From Bacillota bacterium (lineage in GTDB: Bacteria > Bacillota > Clostridia > Christensenellales > Aristaeellaceae), in assembly GCA_023425025.1 (NCBI GenBank), contig JAFADG010000041.1:112532-176531 (forward strand): DNA of 64,000 bases, given 5' to 3'. Numbering within the stretch: position 1 is the stretch's first letter; each line of letters starts with the position of its first letter. A program made the position numbers and the translations under genes. The notes under the pieces were generated by a model that made no database searches, had not been told where the DNA came from, and saw nothing but the letters and a program-made list of their open reading frames with translations. Positions 16,148 to 24,733 of this stretch are shown in pieces.

Positions 16148-16883
16148 GCTTTCGAATATCAATTTGCATTATGGCACGCTGCACGCACTGAAGAATGTTT
16201 CGCTGGATATACGCGAAAAAGAGATCACCGCGTTTATCGGACCCTCCGGCTGCGGCAAGTCTACGCTTTTAAAAACCCTCAATCGCATGAATGATCTGGT
16301 GGAAGGCTGCAAAATAGAAGGAAAAGCGCTGCTGGATGGCAAAAATATCTATCAGGAACTGGATGTGACGGATTTAAGGCGCCGGGTGGGCATGGTTTTC
16401 CAAAAACCCAACCCGTTCCCCATGAGCATTTATGACAATATCGCCTATGGCCCCAGGACCCACGGCGTCCGCAAAAAGGGGGAATTGGACGATGTGGTGG
16501 AAAAAAGCCTGCGCCAGGCCGCCATATGGGACGAGGTCAAGGACCGGCTGAAAAAAAGTGCGCTGAGCCTTTCCGGCGGCCAGCAGCAGCGGGTGTGCAT
16601 CGCAAGGGCCCTGGCCGTTTCGCCGGAAGTGCTCCTGATGGATGAACCCACCTCCGCGCTGGACCCTATTTCCACCAGCCGCATCGAGGATTTGATGATG
16701 GAGCTCAAAAATGATTACACCATTGTCATCGTGACGCATAACATGCAGCAGGCGGCGCGTATCTCCGACAGGACCGCGTTCTTCCTCCACGGCGAGGTCG
16801 TGGAATACAACGATACCCTGACGCTGTTCGCACACCCCAAGGAAAGCAAGACCGAGGACTACATCACGGGGAGGTTTGGATGA
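16134..16883 (+). CDS. pstB: Phosphate ABC transporter ATPase PstB
   Basis: A 249-residue ATPase with Walker A (GPSGCGKST), Q-loop (MVFQKPNPFPMSIYDNIAYG, the PstB hallmark), signature (LSGGQQQRVCIARAL), Walker B (VLLMDEPTSALD) and H-loop (IVTHNMQQAARISD). The PstB-specific early segment TLHALKNVSLDIREKEI is present. The start is a TTG/GTG region inside pstA (TTGGTGAAAATTGAG), with TTG at 16134 or GTG at 16137. It overlaps phoU by 4 bases (ATGA). Confidence 0.96.
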   Translation: MVKIELSNINLHYGTLHALKNVSLDIREKEITAFIGPSGCGKSTLLKTLNRMNDLVEGCKIEGKALLDGKNIYQELDVTDLRRRVGMVFQKPNPFPMSIYDNIAYGPRTHGVRKKGELDDVVEKSLRQAAIWDEVKDRLKKSALSLSGGQQQRVCIARALAVSPEVLLMDEPTSALDPISTSRIEDLMMELKNDYTIVIVTHNMQQAARISDRTAFFLHGEVVEYNDTLTLFAHPKESKTEDYITGRFG

Positions 16884-17536
16884 TGCGCAGCAAGTTCCAA
16901 CGGGAAATGCAGGAGCTGAACGAAGAACTCAAACGCATGAGCCAGTTTATAGAGGACACGCTGTCCAACGCCATGGAGGCGCTGCGCACCGGCAGCCAGA
17001 CCTTGGCCCGCCAGGTGTATGAAAATGACCATATCGCCGATGAGCTGGAGCTGTCTATCGAGCGCAAGTCGCTGCTGATCCTTTTGTCCGAGCAGCCAGT
17101 GGCAAAGGACCTGCGCGTTATCTCCACGGCGCTGAAAATGATCACGGACATGGAGCGCATTTGCGACCAGGGCGCGGACATCGCGGAGATCGTGCTGCAC
17201 CTGGGCGAAGAGCCCAACGCCAGGCCGGCCCAGCTGTACATCATGGCCGAAAAGTGCGTGATCATGGTCAACGAGGCAATTCACGCCTTCCTGAGCGGCG
17301 ACACCATGCTGGCGGAGGCGGTGATCCAAAGCGATGATGAAATCGACCGCCTGTTCATGCAGGTGCGCGGCGACCTGGTGGAGGATATTTTGAAGGACCC
17401 CAGCTGCTCCAGCCGGAAAATGGATGAGCTGATGATTGCCAAGTATCTGGAGCGCATCGGCGACCATGCCCAAAACATTGCCGAATGGGTGATCTTTGCG
17501 GTAACTGGCGAACACAAAAACAGGCAGATACTGTGA
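16880..17536 (+). CDS. phoU: Phosphate transport system accessory protein PhoU
   Basis: A 218-residue all-helical protein made of two PhoU repeats, each with the metal-binding E/DxxxD pattern (EDTLSNAMEALRTG ... ERICDQGADIAE; DDEIDRLFMQV ... YLERIGDHAQNIAEWVIF). PhoU couples the Pst transporter to the sensor kinase PhoR and dampens the response when phosphate is plentiful. It lies between pstB and the two-component pair, which supports that role. The start overlaps pstB (ATGA). Confidence 0.95.
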   Translation: MMRSKFQREMQELNEELKRMSQFIEDTLSNAMEALRTGSQTLARQVYENDHIADELELSIERKSLLILLSEQPVAKDLRVISTALKMITDMERICDQGADIAEIVLHLGEEPNARPAQLYIMAEKCVIMVNEAIHAFLSGDTMLAEAVIQSDDEIDRLFMQVRGDLVEDILKDPSCSSRKMDELMIAKYLERIGDHAQNIAEWVIFAVTGEHKNRQIL

Positions 17537-17545
17537 GGTGGGAGT

Positions 17546-18229
17546 ATGGCGAAAATATTTATCGTGGAAGATGATGAGAATATCGGCGAACTCATAGCGG
17601 CTACCCTTTCCGCCGCCGGCCATGACGCGACCCTGGTGGTCAACGCGGACAAGCTGCAGGACAAAATGAAGCAGGGGGTCCCTCAGCTGCTGCTGCTGGA
17701 CATCATGCTCCCGGGCAAGGACGGCTGGTCAATCTTGAAAGGCTGGAAGGAATCCGCCGACACCGCTTCCATCCCCGTGATCATCCTTTCCGCCAAGGGC
17801 GAGGAGCTGGACAAGGTGCGGGGTCTGGAGATGGGCGCGGAGGATTACATTACCAAGCCCTTTGGCGTGCTGGAATTGCAGGCCAGGGTCAAGGCGGCCC
17901 TGCGCCGAATGGAGGACAGCGGAAACGCCATGCGCCTTCAGGACCTGACCATGGATTTTGACAAGAAGGAAGTCAAAAAGGATGGCGTGCTGATCAAACT
18001 GACCCATCAGGAACTGGAGCTGCTGGAGTATTTGAGCCGCCACGCCGGGTTTGTTGTCAGCCGGGACAAGCTGCTGGAAAATGTGTGGGGCTATGATTTC
18101 AGCGGGGAGACGACAAGAACGGTGGATTTCCATGTGCGTTCCCTGCGCATGAAGCTGGGTGACAGCGCCGACAACCCCAAGTACATTGAAACCGTGCGGG
18201 GCTATGGCTATCGAATGAAGAAGGAATGA
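17546..18229 (+). CDS. OmpR-family response regulator, PhoP/PhoB-like
   Basis: A 227-residue regulator: receiver domain (FIVEDDENIGEL; phospho-acceptor Asp in LLLLDIMLPGKDGW; ITKPFGVLELQARVKAAL) and winged-helix domain (LTHQELELLEYLSRHAG ... TRTVDFHVRSLRMKLGD ... ETVRGYGYRM). It starts nine bases after phoU behind GAGGTGGGAGT. The place in the pst-phoU operon makes it the likely phosphate-starvation regulator that would act on the candidate boxes before pstC. Confidence 0.93.
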   Translation: MAKIFIVEDDENIGELIAATLSAAGHDATLVVNADKLQDKMKQGVPQLLLLDIMLPGKDGWSILKGWKESADTASIPVIILSAKGEELDKVRGLEMGAEDYITKPFGVLELQARVKAALRRMEDSGNAMRLQDLTMDFDKKEVKKDGVLIKLTHQELELLEYLSRHAGFVVSRDKLLENVWGYDFSGETTRTVDFHVRSLRMKLGDSADNPKYIETVRGYGYRMKKE

Positions 18230-18239
18230 TCTTGCCTGT

Positions 18240-19661
18240 ATGAAGCGGTATGTGAAGCGCTTGAGCTATTATGGCGCCCTGGCGATCCTCGTGACGCTGC
18301 TGTTGGGCTGCATTCTTGTCTTCAACAGCGTACAAAGCGATACGGTGCAAAGCAATCTGCGTGCCTTGCTGCACACCGCATCTGCCCTGATGCCTGCGGG
18401 AGAAATGGATTACGGGGCGCTTGTCCATAAGATCGCTTCCGGCGATGAAAAGCTTCGCGTGACGCTGCTGGACACAAGCGGTACGGTGCTTTCAGACAGT
18501 ATGGCGAACGCCGGCGGAATGGAATCCCACGCGGACCGGCCGGAGATCATACAGGCGCTGGCCGGCGAAGTGGGCATGGACAGCCGCCAGAGCGAGACCA
18601 CCGGCATGGAAACCATATACGCGGCGCAGAAAATGGACGACGGTTTGGTGCTGCGCCTGGCATACCCGTTGTCCACCACCTTGGCGTTTTTGAAAAGGCT
18701 GCTGCCCGTGGTGGCCATTTTGGCGATAGCCGTGATCGCCGCGGTGCCCTTTTTTGCGGAGCGCCTGAGCAAAAAGGTGACCCATCCGCTGCTTTTGATC
18801 AACAGCATGCTCATGGGCAAGGGCCATGAAAACCTGTTGCTCAATGATGCGGACAACGCGGAGCCGGAAGTAAAGCCGATCCTGTCCAATATCAGCTACC
18901 TGGTGGAAAAGCTGAAGTATGATTTTCACGAGGTCCAAAAAACGCAGCAGCTCCGCTCGGATTTTGTGGCCAACGCATCCCATGAATTGAAATCGCCGCT
19001 CACCTCCATCAAGGGGTTCGCAGAGCTTTTGGCGGGCGGGATGGTGTCCGACGCCGAAAAACAAAAGCAGTATTTGAAGCGCATCGTATCGGAAAGCGAC
19101 CGCCTGCTCAATATCATCAACGATATTTTGCGGCTTTCCAAGGCGGAAAGCAAGCTGATGGAAAAGGCGGAAATCCTGGAACTGCAGCCCCTGGCCAGGG
19201 AGGTTGCGCAGGCGCTGGAGCCGCTGGCCCGCATGCGGAATATCACCGTTTCCATGGACGGCACCGGCAAGGTCAAGGCCAATCAGCGGGATGTTTGGGA
19301 AATGGTTTACAACCTGGTGGACAACGCCATCCGCTACGGCAAGCCGGGCGGGCAAGTGATCATCCACATGGGGGATTGCTTCGTCTCGGTGGAGGATGAC
19401 GGCATCGGCATTGAGGAAGAGCATCTGTCACGCATTTTCGAAAGGTTTTACCGCATCGACAAATCCCACAGCCGGCTGACCGGCGGCACAGGGCTTGGGC
19501 TTTCCATCGTCAAGCATATCGCCCAGAACTACGGCGCCATGCTGCAGGTGAAAAGCCGCGCGGGCGAGGGCACTACTTTTTCCGTTCAGTTCCCCTGGAA
19601 TATTGGGGAAGAGGACGGGGTTATAAGCGCCGCGCATGAGGAGGATAACGAAAAAACATAA
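18240..19661 (+). CDS. Sensor histidine kinase, PhoR-like
   Basis: A 473-residue kinase. TM1 at about 10-31 (YYGALAILVTLLLGCILVFN), an extracytoplasmic domain of about 125 residues, TM2 at about 155-175 (LLPVVAILAIAVIAAVPFF), a HAMP-like linker, the HisKA box (VANASHELKSPLTSIKGFAELL) and HATPase motifs (VDNAIRYG, VEDDGIGI, TGGTGLGLSIVKHIA). It lacks an obvious PAS domain. It follows the response regulator by 10 bases and is the last gene of the operon, before a terminator. Expected to act with PhoU and Pst. Confidence 0.93.
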   Translation: MKRYVKRLSYYGALAILVTLLLGCILVFNSVQSDTVQSNLRALLHTASALMPAGEMDYGALVHKIASGDEKLRVTLLDTSGTVLSDSMANAGGMESHADRPEIIQALAGEVGMDSRQSETTGMETIYAAQKMDDGLVLRLAYPLSTTLAFLKRLLPVVAILAIAVIAAVPFFAERLSKKVTHPLLLINSMLMGKGHENLLLNDADNAEPEVKPILSNISYLVEKLKYDFHEVQKTQQLRSDFVANASHELKSPLTSIKGFAELLAGGMVSDAEKQKQYLKRIVSESDRLLNIINDILRLSKAESKLMEKAEILELQPLAREVAQALEPLARMRNITVSMDGTGKVKANQRDVWEMVYNLVDNAIRYGKPGGQVIIHMGDCFVSVEDDGIGIEEEHLSRIFERFYRIDKSHSRLTGGTGLGLSIVKHIAQNYGAMLQVKSRAGEGTTFSVQFPWNIGEEDGVISAAHEEDNEKT

Positions 19662-19662
19662 A

Positions 19663-19688
19663 GAGGGCTTTCCATAAGCCCCTTTTTT
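19663..19688 (+). terminator. Terminator of the pst-pho operon
   Basis: GGGCTT (19665-19670) pairs with AAGCCC (19676-19681), extended by A/T pairs, then six T. It starts just after the kinase stop codon. Confidence 0.75.
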
Positions 19689-19730
19689 GTATATACTATT
19701 GTGTGAAATACTTTTGTCCGGAGGAAAATC

Positions 19731-20333
19731 ATGCGGCCTACCTATGATCAGGCTTGGGCATTGCTCAGGCGATACAATAAAGAGCCCTTTCATCTGCAGC
19801 ACGCTTTGACGGTAGCAGGCGTCATGGAAGAATACGCAAAGCTTTTGGGCTATGAGGAAGAAAAAGAATTCTGGTCCATCGTGGGGCTTTTGCACGACCT
19901 GGATTTTGAACTGTATCCCGATGAGCACTGCATCAAGGTGCAGGAAATCATGATGGCGGAGGATATTGACGAGCAGATCATTCACGCCTGCGCCTCCCAC
20001 GGCTACGGGCTCACGGTGGATGTAAAGCCTGAGCACGAGATGGAAAAGGTGCTCTTTGCCGTGGACGAGCTGACGGGGCTGATCGGCGCCGCGGCCAGGA
20101 TGCGGCCTTCCAAATCCGTCATGGATATGGAATTGAAGTCCTTGATGAAAAAATACAAGACGCCGAGCTTTGCCGCCGGCTGTTCCCGGCAGGTGATCGA
20201 GCAGGGCGCGGACATGCTGGGCTGGCCGCTGGAGGAGCTTTTGGAAAGAACCATACAGGCCATGCGGGCCCATGAAGCCCAAATCAGCGAGAAAATGGAG
20301 ACCATTCGCCTGGAAAGCGGGGAAAGCGCTTGA
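19731..20333 (+). CDS. HD-domain hydrolase
   Basis: A 200-residue HD-superfamily metal-dependent phosphohydrolase. Metal ligands: His in PFHLQHALTVAGVM, HD pair in GLLHDLDFE, then IIHACASHGYG and the Asp in VDELTGLIGAAA. This is the compact HDIG-type form seen in many Firmicutes proteins of unknown substrate. GGAGG precedes the ATG and a TATACT -10 element is near 19693. The end overlaps the next gene's TTG start, suggesting coupling with the tRNA-modifying TcdA-like enzyme. Possible substrates include nucleotides. Confidence 0.8.
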   Translation: MRPTYDQAWALLRRYNKEPFHLQHALTVAGVMEEYAKLLGYEEEKEFWSIVGLLHDLDFELYPDEHCIKVQEIMMAEDIDEQIIHACASHGYGLTVDVKPEHEMEKVLFAVDELTGLIGAAARMRPSKSVMDMELKSLMKKYKTPSFAAGCSRQVIEQGADMLGWPLEELLERTIQAMRAHEAQISEKMETIRLESGESA

Positions 20334-21085
20334 ACCAGTTTTCCAGGACGGAGCTGCTGCTGGGCAAGGAGGGCATGGAACAGCTGAGCGCTGCCTCGGT
20401 GGCTGTGTTCGGCATCGGCGGCGTTGGCTCTTATTGCGTTGAAGCGCTGGTCCGCAGCGGGATCGGCCGGATCGACCTCATTGACGATGACAAGGTATGC
20501 TTGACCAATATTAACCGGCAGCTGATCGCCACGCGCAAGACCGTCGGCAAGGACAAGGTTGCCGTCATGCGCGAGCGCATGCTGGAGATCAACCCCAAAG
20601 TGCAGGGTCAGGATTTCGCCCTCTTTTATACGGTGGAAAATGCCGATTCCTTTGATCTTTCGCCGTATGATTATGTGGTGGACGCCATTGATACGGTATC
20701 CGCCAAGTTGAAATTGGTAGAAAAAGCAAACGCCGCCGGCATTAAAATCATCAGCTGCATGGGTGCCGGGAACAAGCTGGACCCGACCCGTTTTGAGGTG
20801 GCGGATATTTTTGATACCTCCGTCTGCCCCTTGGCCAGGGTCATGCGCACGGAGCTGCGCAAGCGGGGTATCCCCAGCCTGAAGGTGGTGTATTCCAAAG
20901 AGCCGGCCAGGGAGCCCATTGAGACAGAGGAAACAAGCTGCAAGCACCATTGCATTTGCCCGCCGGAAACAAAGCGGACCTGTACGATCCGCCGCCAGGT
21001 GCCGGGAAGCATCTCTTTTGTGCCTGCCGTGGCGGGCCTGATCGTGGCCGGCGAAGTGATCAAGGATCTGAGCGGCGTTCTTTAA
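20330..21085 (+). CDS. tcdA: tRNA threonylcarbamoyladenosine dehydratase (TcdA/CsdL-like)
   Basis: A 251-residue E1-like (ThiF/MoeB family) enzyme. RTELLLGKEGMEQLSAASVAVFGIGGVGSYCVEALVRSGIGRIDLIDDDKVCLTNINRQ holds the ATP-binding GxGGVGS and the Arg/Gln finger; VVDAIDTVSAKLKL and the CMGAGNKLDPTRFEVADIFDTSVCPLARVMR block are typical of TcdA, which cyclises t6A37 in tRNA. The C-terminal ETSCKHHCICPPE segment is cysteine-rich. The start is TTG, overlapping the upstream stop (TTGA). Confidence 0.9.
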   Translation: MNQFSRTELLLGKEGMEQLSAASVAVFGIGGVGSYCVEALVRSGIGRIDLIDDDKVCLTNINRQLIATRKTVGKDKVAVMRERMLEINPKVQGQDFALFYTVENADSFDLSPYDYVVDAIDTVSAKLKLVEKANAAGIKIISCMGAGNKLDPTRFEVADIFDTSVCPLARVMRTELRKRGIPSLKVVYSKEPAREPIETEETSCKHHCICPPETKRTCTIRRQVPGSISFVPAVAGLIVAGEVIKDLSGVL

Positions 21086-21103
21086 CCTGATTGCGCATAA
21101 AAA

Positions 21104-21152
21104 CACCGGGCAGCCATGCACTCCGGAGGGAGGAGGCATGGCGCGCCCGGTG
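21104..21152 (+). terminator. Long hairpin after tcdA
   Basis: CACCGGGC (21104-21111) pairs with GCCCGGTG (21145-21152) and, inside it, GCCATGC (21113-21119) with GCATGGC (21136-21142). Only CTGTTGT follows, so the T-run is poor, but it lies directly after the tcdA stop. Confidence 0.5.
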
Positions 21153-21266
21153 CTGTTGTATGCTTGCCGTACGCCGATAATATTCTTGTGACGGAATACC
21201 ATTATAAAACAAAAATGGCAGCCTGTGCTATGCAGGCTGCATCAATCTGAAATGAATCAAAGGGCA

Positions 21267-21521
21267 TCAGTCACTGTATCTGACCGTAAACGGGATGTGT
21301 TCCGGAAGGCTTGCGGCCAGGTCCTTTTGGCTGGGTGAAAGCGTCACAACCTTCAAGCTGGGGAGTGTCATAGGAGGGGCAAGATCCTTTACATCATTGC
21401 CGGACAGTGTCAGGAGCTCCAGCACCGGGTGGCTTGCCAGCGCTTGAATATCGGTGATTTTGCCGTTTTCACGCAGCAGCTGCATCAGGTCGGCCATATT
21501 CAATACTTTGCTCTTTGGCAT
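21267..21521 (-). CDS. Short leucine-rich-repeat-like protein
   Basis: An 84-residue product from the ATG at 21521, which has GCGAGGAT upstream; the frame is open to 21695 but that part overlaps the upstream gene. Residues about 20-65 (ITDIQALASHPVLELLTLSGNDVKDLAPPMTLPSLKVVTLSPSQ) show two internalin-type LRR turns (LxxLxLSxNxIxDLxP). The protein has no signal peptide and is far too short for a full LRR solenoid, so it may be a remnant or a small cap-like protein. It follows the esterase gene on the same strand (57-bp gap). Confidence 0.55.
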   Translation of the reverse strand: MPKSKVLNMADLMQLLRENGKITDIQALASHPVLELLTLSGNDVKDLAPPMTLPSLKVVTLSPSQKDLAASLPEHIPFTVRYSD

Positions 21522-21577
21522 GGAAACGATCCTCGCAAAAAACATGATTTGCATCCTATAAGGACGAAAAGAGTATT

Positions 21578-22489
21578 TTAAATGTCGAAGCTCCCGTCCA
21601 GATGGCCGGCAATGAAGCTGCCGATGGCTTTCATGGACAGCCGGCTTTCGGGAAAGCCGAAGATCTGAAATACGTGGCACATGCCTTCCCAGCACAGGAG
21701 CGTTACGGGCACGCCGTCCCGCCGCATGGCCGCGGCCAGGGTTTCCGAATCGCTGAGCAGCAGCTCCTTGGTGCCGGCATGGATTTGGACCGGGGGAAAC
21801 CCATGAAAATCGGCATAAATGGGAGAGATCATGGGGTCGCGCATCAAGGAGGGTTCCGCGCCCGTGAAGGCGATGGCGGCCGCACGGATGGTATCCAAAT
21901 CCAGCGTCGGATCAACGCCTATCAATGAGGTGTAGCTGTCGCCGGTAAGCCCCACGTCGCCCCAGGGGGATAAAAGCGCGATGCAAGCCGGCAAAGGCTT
22001 TTCCTCCTGTTTTAACTTCAAGGCCAGCGCCAGCGCCAGGTTGCCGCCAGCGCTTTCGCCGGTCAGGGCGATCCGCTCCGGGGGATACCCCTGCGCCAAA
22101 AGGTATTGGTAAACGCTGTACGCATCCTGAAGCTGCGCGGGGTAGGGGTGATCCGGCGCCAGGCGGTAGGCGAACGTGATCACATTCATGCAGCTGGCGG
22201 CGGCGATGTGGCTGGCCAGGACCCTGGCCTGCAATAGTCCGCCGGAAACATAAGCGCCGCCATGCATGTGCATGATGATGGTGTCATCATTTGTAAGGCA
22301 GCTGGGGGAGACGATGATGGCGGGAATGCTTCCAATGGTCAGCGGCCTGCCCCTGGTGCCGAGCATGGGCAGACCGGCGACGCGCTCCGGCGGCGCATCC
22401 ATGTTCATCATGCGGTCGCCAAGCTTTTTAAACAACCCCCGGTTGCTGCGTAGGGTGTTGATGACCCACTGGCTCCGTCTGGTCGGCAT
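21578..22489 (-). CDS. Alpha/beta hydrolase, HSL (hormone-sensitive lipase) family
   Basis: A 303-residue esterase with the HSL oxyanion motif MHMHGGAYVSGG, nucleophile elbow GESAGGNLALALAL, catalytic Asp region near IHAGTKELLLSDSE and His in CWEGMCHVFQIF. It likely cleaves acyl esters of small alcohols in the cytoplasm. No signal peptide. It is divergent from an acyltransferase-like gene that begins about 170 bases away; the two may act on the same ester or lipid. Confidence 0.9.
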   Translation of the reverse strand: MPTRRSQWVINTLRSNRGLFKKLGDRMMNMDAPPERVAGLPMLGTRGRPLTIGSIPAIIVSPSCLTNDDTIIMHMHGGAYVSGGLLQARVLASHIAAASCMNVITFAYRLAPDHPYPAQLQDAYSVYQYLLAQGYPPERIALTGESAGGNLALALALKLKQEEKPLPACIALLSPWGDVGLTGDSYTSLIGVDPTLDLDTIRAAAIAFTGAEPSLMRDPMISPIYADFHGFPPVQIHAGTKELLLSDSETLAAAMRRDGVPVTLLCWEGMCHVFQIFGFPESRLSMKAIGSFIAGHLDGSFDI

Positions 22490-22654
22490 ACATACCTCCC
22501 GGTTTGGGGCTTTCTACATATAAATTCACTATGCAGGCAACATATCCTGCAATGAATGTCCGGTCAGGCTGAAATTCAGTGCAAAATGCTTTTCGGCGGG
22601 CGCTTAACATGGTATAATTATCCCGTCAGCAAGGGAAAGGACGAATGCCGCACA

Positions 22655-23938
22655 GTGGATAACAACCGGGAAAAGACCGCAAAAAACTGGTTCAAGCTGG
22701 ATAACGCCGGCAAGCTGTATCCCGCCATCAAAAATTCCAGATGGACAAGCCTTTTCCGCGTGTCCGTCGCCTTTTTGGAGCCTGTTGATCCGCTGGCGCT
22801 GCAGCAGGCGGTCAATGATATCCTGCCCAGATTCCCTTCCTTTGCGGTGCGTTTGCGCAAGGGGCTTTTCTGGTATTATCTGGAGGAGAATACCGCGCCC
22901 TTTTCCATCATGAAGGATGAGGGGCATCCCTGCATCCGCATGCGCCGGAAGGAAAACGGCGGCTATCTTTTCCGCGTGCTGTACCATGAGCGCCGCGTTT
23001 CTTTGGAAGTGTTCCATGCCATTGCCGATGGCAGCGGCGGGATCGCGTTCATGAAGACGCTGGCCGCCCAATATCTGCGCAGGCGTGGCGTCGATGTACC
23101 CGCCGCGGACGGCATTCTCGATTTGAACGCGGCGCCTGATCCCCAGGAGGTGGAGGACGCCTATAAGCGGCTTCCCCGCGTCTTTCGCGCCAAGCGGAAG
23201 GAAAAGCCCGCGTACCACTTGCCGGCGACCCGTGAAATTCCGCATACGCTGCATCTTTTGGCCGCCCGCATCAGCGTTCAGGCGCTGAAGAACGAGGCGA
23301 AGAAGCATGGCGTCACCATTACGGAATACCTGACCTCCGTCATGATCTATGTGATTTACAGGGTGCAGCAAAGCGGCAGGCGTGACAAAAAACTGCCGGT
23401 CAAGGTATCGGTACCGGTCAACATGCGCAACTTTTTTCCCTCCCAAACGCTGCGCAATTTCTCCTTCTTCATCAATCCCGGCATCGACCCCAGAATGGGC
23501 GAATATTCGTTTGAAGAGGTGCTTTTGCAAACGCACCACTACATGCGCTATCATTTGAACAGCAAATTCCTGGCGGCGGGCATCGCCACCAACGTGGCCT
23601 CCGAAAGGAATATTTTTATCAGGATCAGCCCCTTGTTCCTAAAGAATCTGATCATCAACGGCGTCTTCAAAAGGGTTGGGGAAAGCGGCGTTTCTGCCAC
23701 CCTCACCAACTTGGGGCCGATCGTGCTGCCCAAGGAGATGCTTTCACATATTGCCCATACGGAAATCATACTGGGCGGCGCGTCCTCCGGCCAGTGCAAC
23801 TGCGCCGCCGTCAGCCTGGGGGATGAAATGACGCTGGCATTTTCCAGAAACATTCGGGAAAGTACGCTGGAAAGGGAAGTGCTTCGCTTTTTGGTAGAGG
23901 CGGGCATACCCGTTCTGGTGGAAAGCAATCAGGAGTGA
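22655..23938 (+). CDS. Condensation-domain/alcohol acetyltransferase-like acyltransferase
   Basis: About 427 residues with the CoA-dependent acyltransferase/condensation fold: active-site HxxxDG motif as HAIADGSGG, and a later NLGP-type segment (TLTNLGPIVLP) typical of this superfamily (AATase, PapA, WS/DGAT relatives). The frame is open from 22556, but a TATAAT at 22613-22618 means the transcript begins near 22625, so the GTG at 22655 behind AAGGGAAAGGA is preferred. The gene is coupled (4-base gap) to a DUF6320-like membrane protein. Acyl donor and acceptor are unknown. Confidence 0.75.
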   Translation: MDNNREKTAKNWFKLDNAGKLYPAIKNSRWTSLFRVSVAFLEPVDPLALQQAVNDILPRFPSFAVRLRKGLFWYYLEENTAPFSIMKDEGHPCIRMRRKENGGYLFRVLYHERRVSLEVFHAIADGSGGIAFMKTLAAQYLRRRGVDVPAADGILDLNAAPDPQEVEDAYKRLPRVFRAKRKEKPAYHLPATREIPHTLHLLAARISVQALKNEAKKHGVTITEYLTSVMIYVIYRVQQSGRRDKKLPVKVSVPVNMRNFFPSQTLRNFSFFINPGIDPRMGEYSFEEVLLQTHHYMRYHLNSKFLAAGIATNVASERNIFIRISPLFLKNLIINGVFKRVGESGVSATLTNLGPIVLPKEMLSHIAHTEIILGGASSGQCNCAAVSLGDEMTLAFSRNIRESTLEREVLRFLVEAGIPVLVESNQE

Positions 23939-23942
23939 GGAT

Positions 23943-24650
23943 ATGGCCTATTGTGTGGAATGCGGGGTAAAGCTGGGGGAAGCCGAGGGGAAATGCCCAT
24001 TGTGCGGGACGGCGGTGCAAAATCCGATCCATCCCTATAATCCAAGAACGCCAAAGCCTTTTCCCGTTCGCACCCAGGAGCAGAACCTGCAAATTGACCG
24101 GCGGTATTTGCTGGGGCTCATCAGCACGGCGATGCTGCTGCCGGCCGCCATTTGCGTGGTGTTCGACTTTTTCTTCGGCGGGCGCATTTCCTGGTCTGTG
24201 TATCCGGTTGGCGCGCTGGTGCTGCTTTTTGTCGCGCTGGCTGTGCCGATACTGGTAAAAAAGCACAGGATTTATGTGACCATCGCCATGGACGCCCTTG
24301 TGCTGCTGGGCTATTTGAAAATGGTTGAGCTGCTTTCCGAAAGCAGGGGCTGGTTCAGCCCCATCGTCTTTCCGGTCATCATGCTGGCCGCGCTGATGGT
24401 GCTTGGCGTAACGGCCAGCGTGCGCCAGCGGCTGCTTCGGGAACTGGCTGTGCCGGCAACCATTCTTTTGCTGGTGGCGATTCTTGCTTTTTCCGTGGAG
24501 CTGCTTGTTTCCAGCCAGATGTACGGAGAACTGAGAATTGCCTGGTCGCCCTTTGTCATGCTGCCCTGCTGCTTTATTGCGCTGATGCTGTATATCGTTC
24601 ATTCCCATAAGCCCTTGCGGGAGGAACTGAAAAAGCGCCTGCATATTTGA
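23943..24650 (+). CDS. Zinc-ribbon membrane protein (DUF6320-like)
   Basis: A 235-residue protein. Residues 1-28 form a zinc ribbon (CVECGVKLGEAEGKCPLCG, two CxxC knuckles); then comes a short cytoplasmic linker and six predicted TM segments (about 55-215), ending in a basic tail. It resembles DUF6320 proteins, which I recall next to acyltransferases of the type found immediately upstream here. It is separated from that gene by four bases with overlapping GGAG signals, so both are made from one transcript. Function unknown. Confidence 0.7.
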   Translation: MAYCVECGVKLGEAEGKCPLCGTAVQNPIHPYNPRTPKPFPVRTQEQNLQIDRRYLLGLISTAMLLPAAICVVFDFFFGGRISWSVYPVGALVLLFVALAVPILVKKHRIYVTIAMDALVLLGYLKMVELLSESRGWFSPIVFPVIMLAALMVLGVTASVRQRLLRELAVPATILLLVAILAFSVELLVSSQMYGELRIAWSPFVMLPCCFIALMLYIVHSHKPLREELKKRLHI

Positions 24651-24733
24651 ATAAGCGGCGCTTTCATGGATGAAACTGGTTTTATGAACCGTTATTTGTG
24701 CGGATTGCTTATGCGAGGAAGGGTGCTGCTAAA

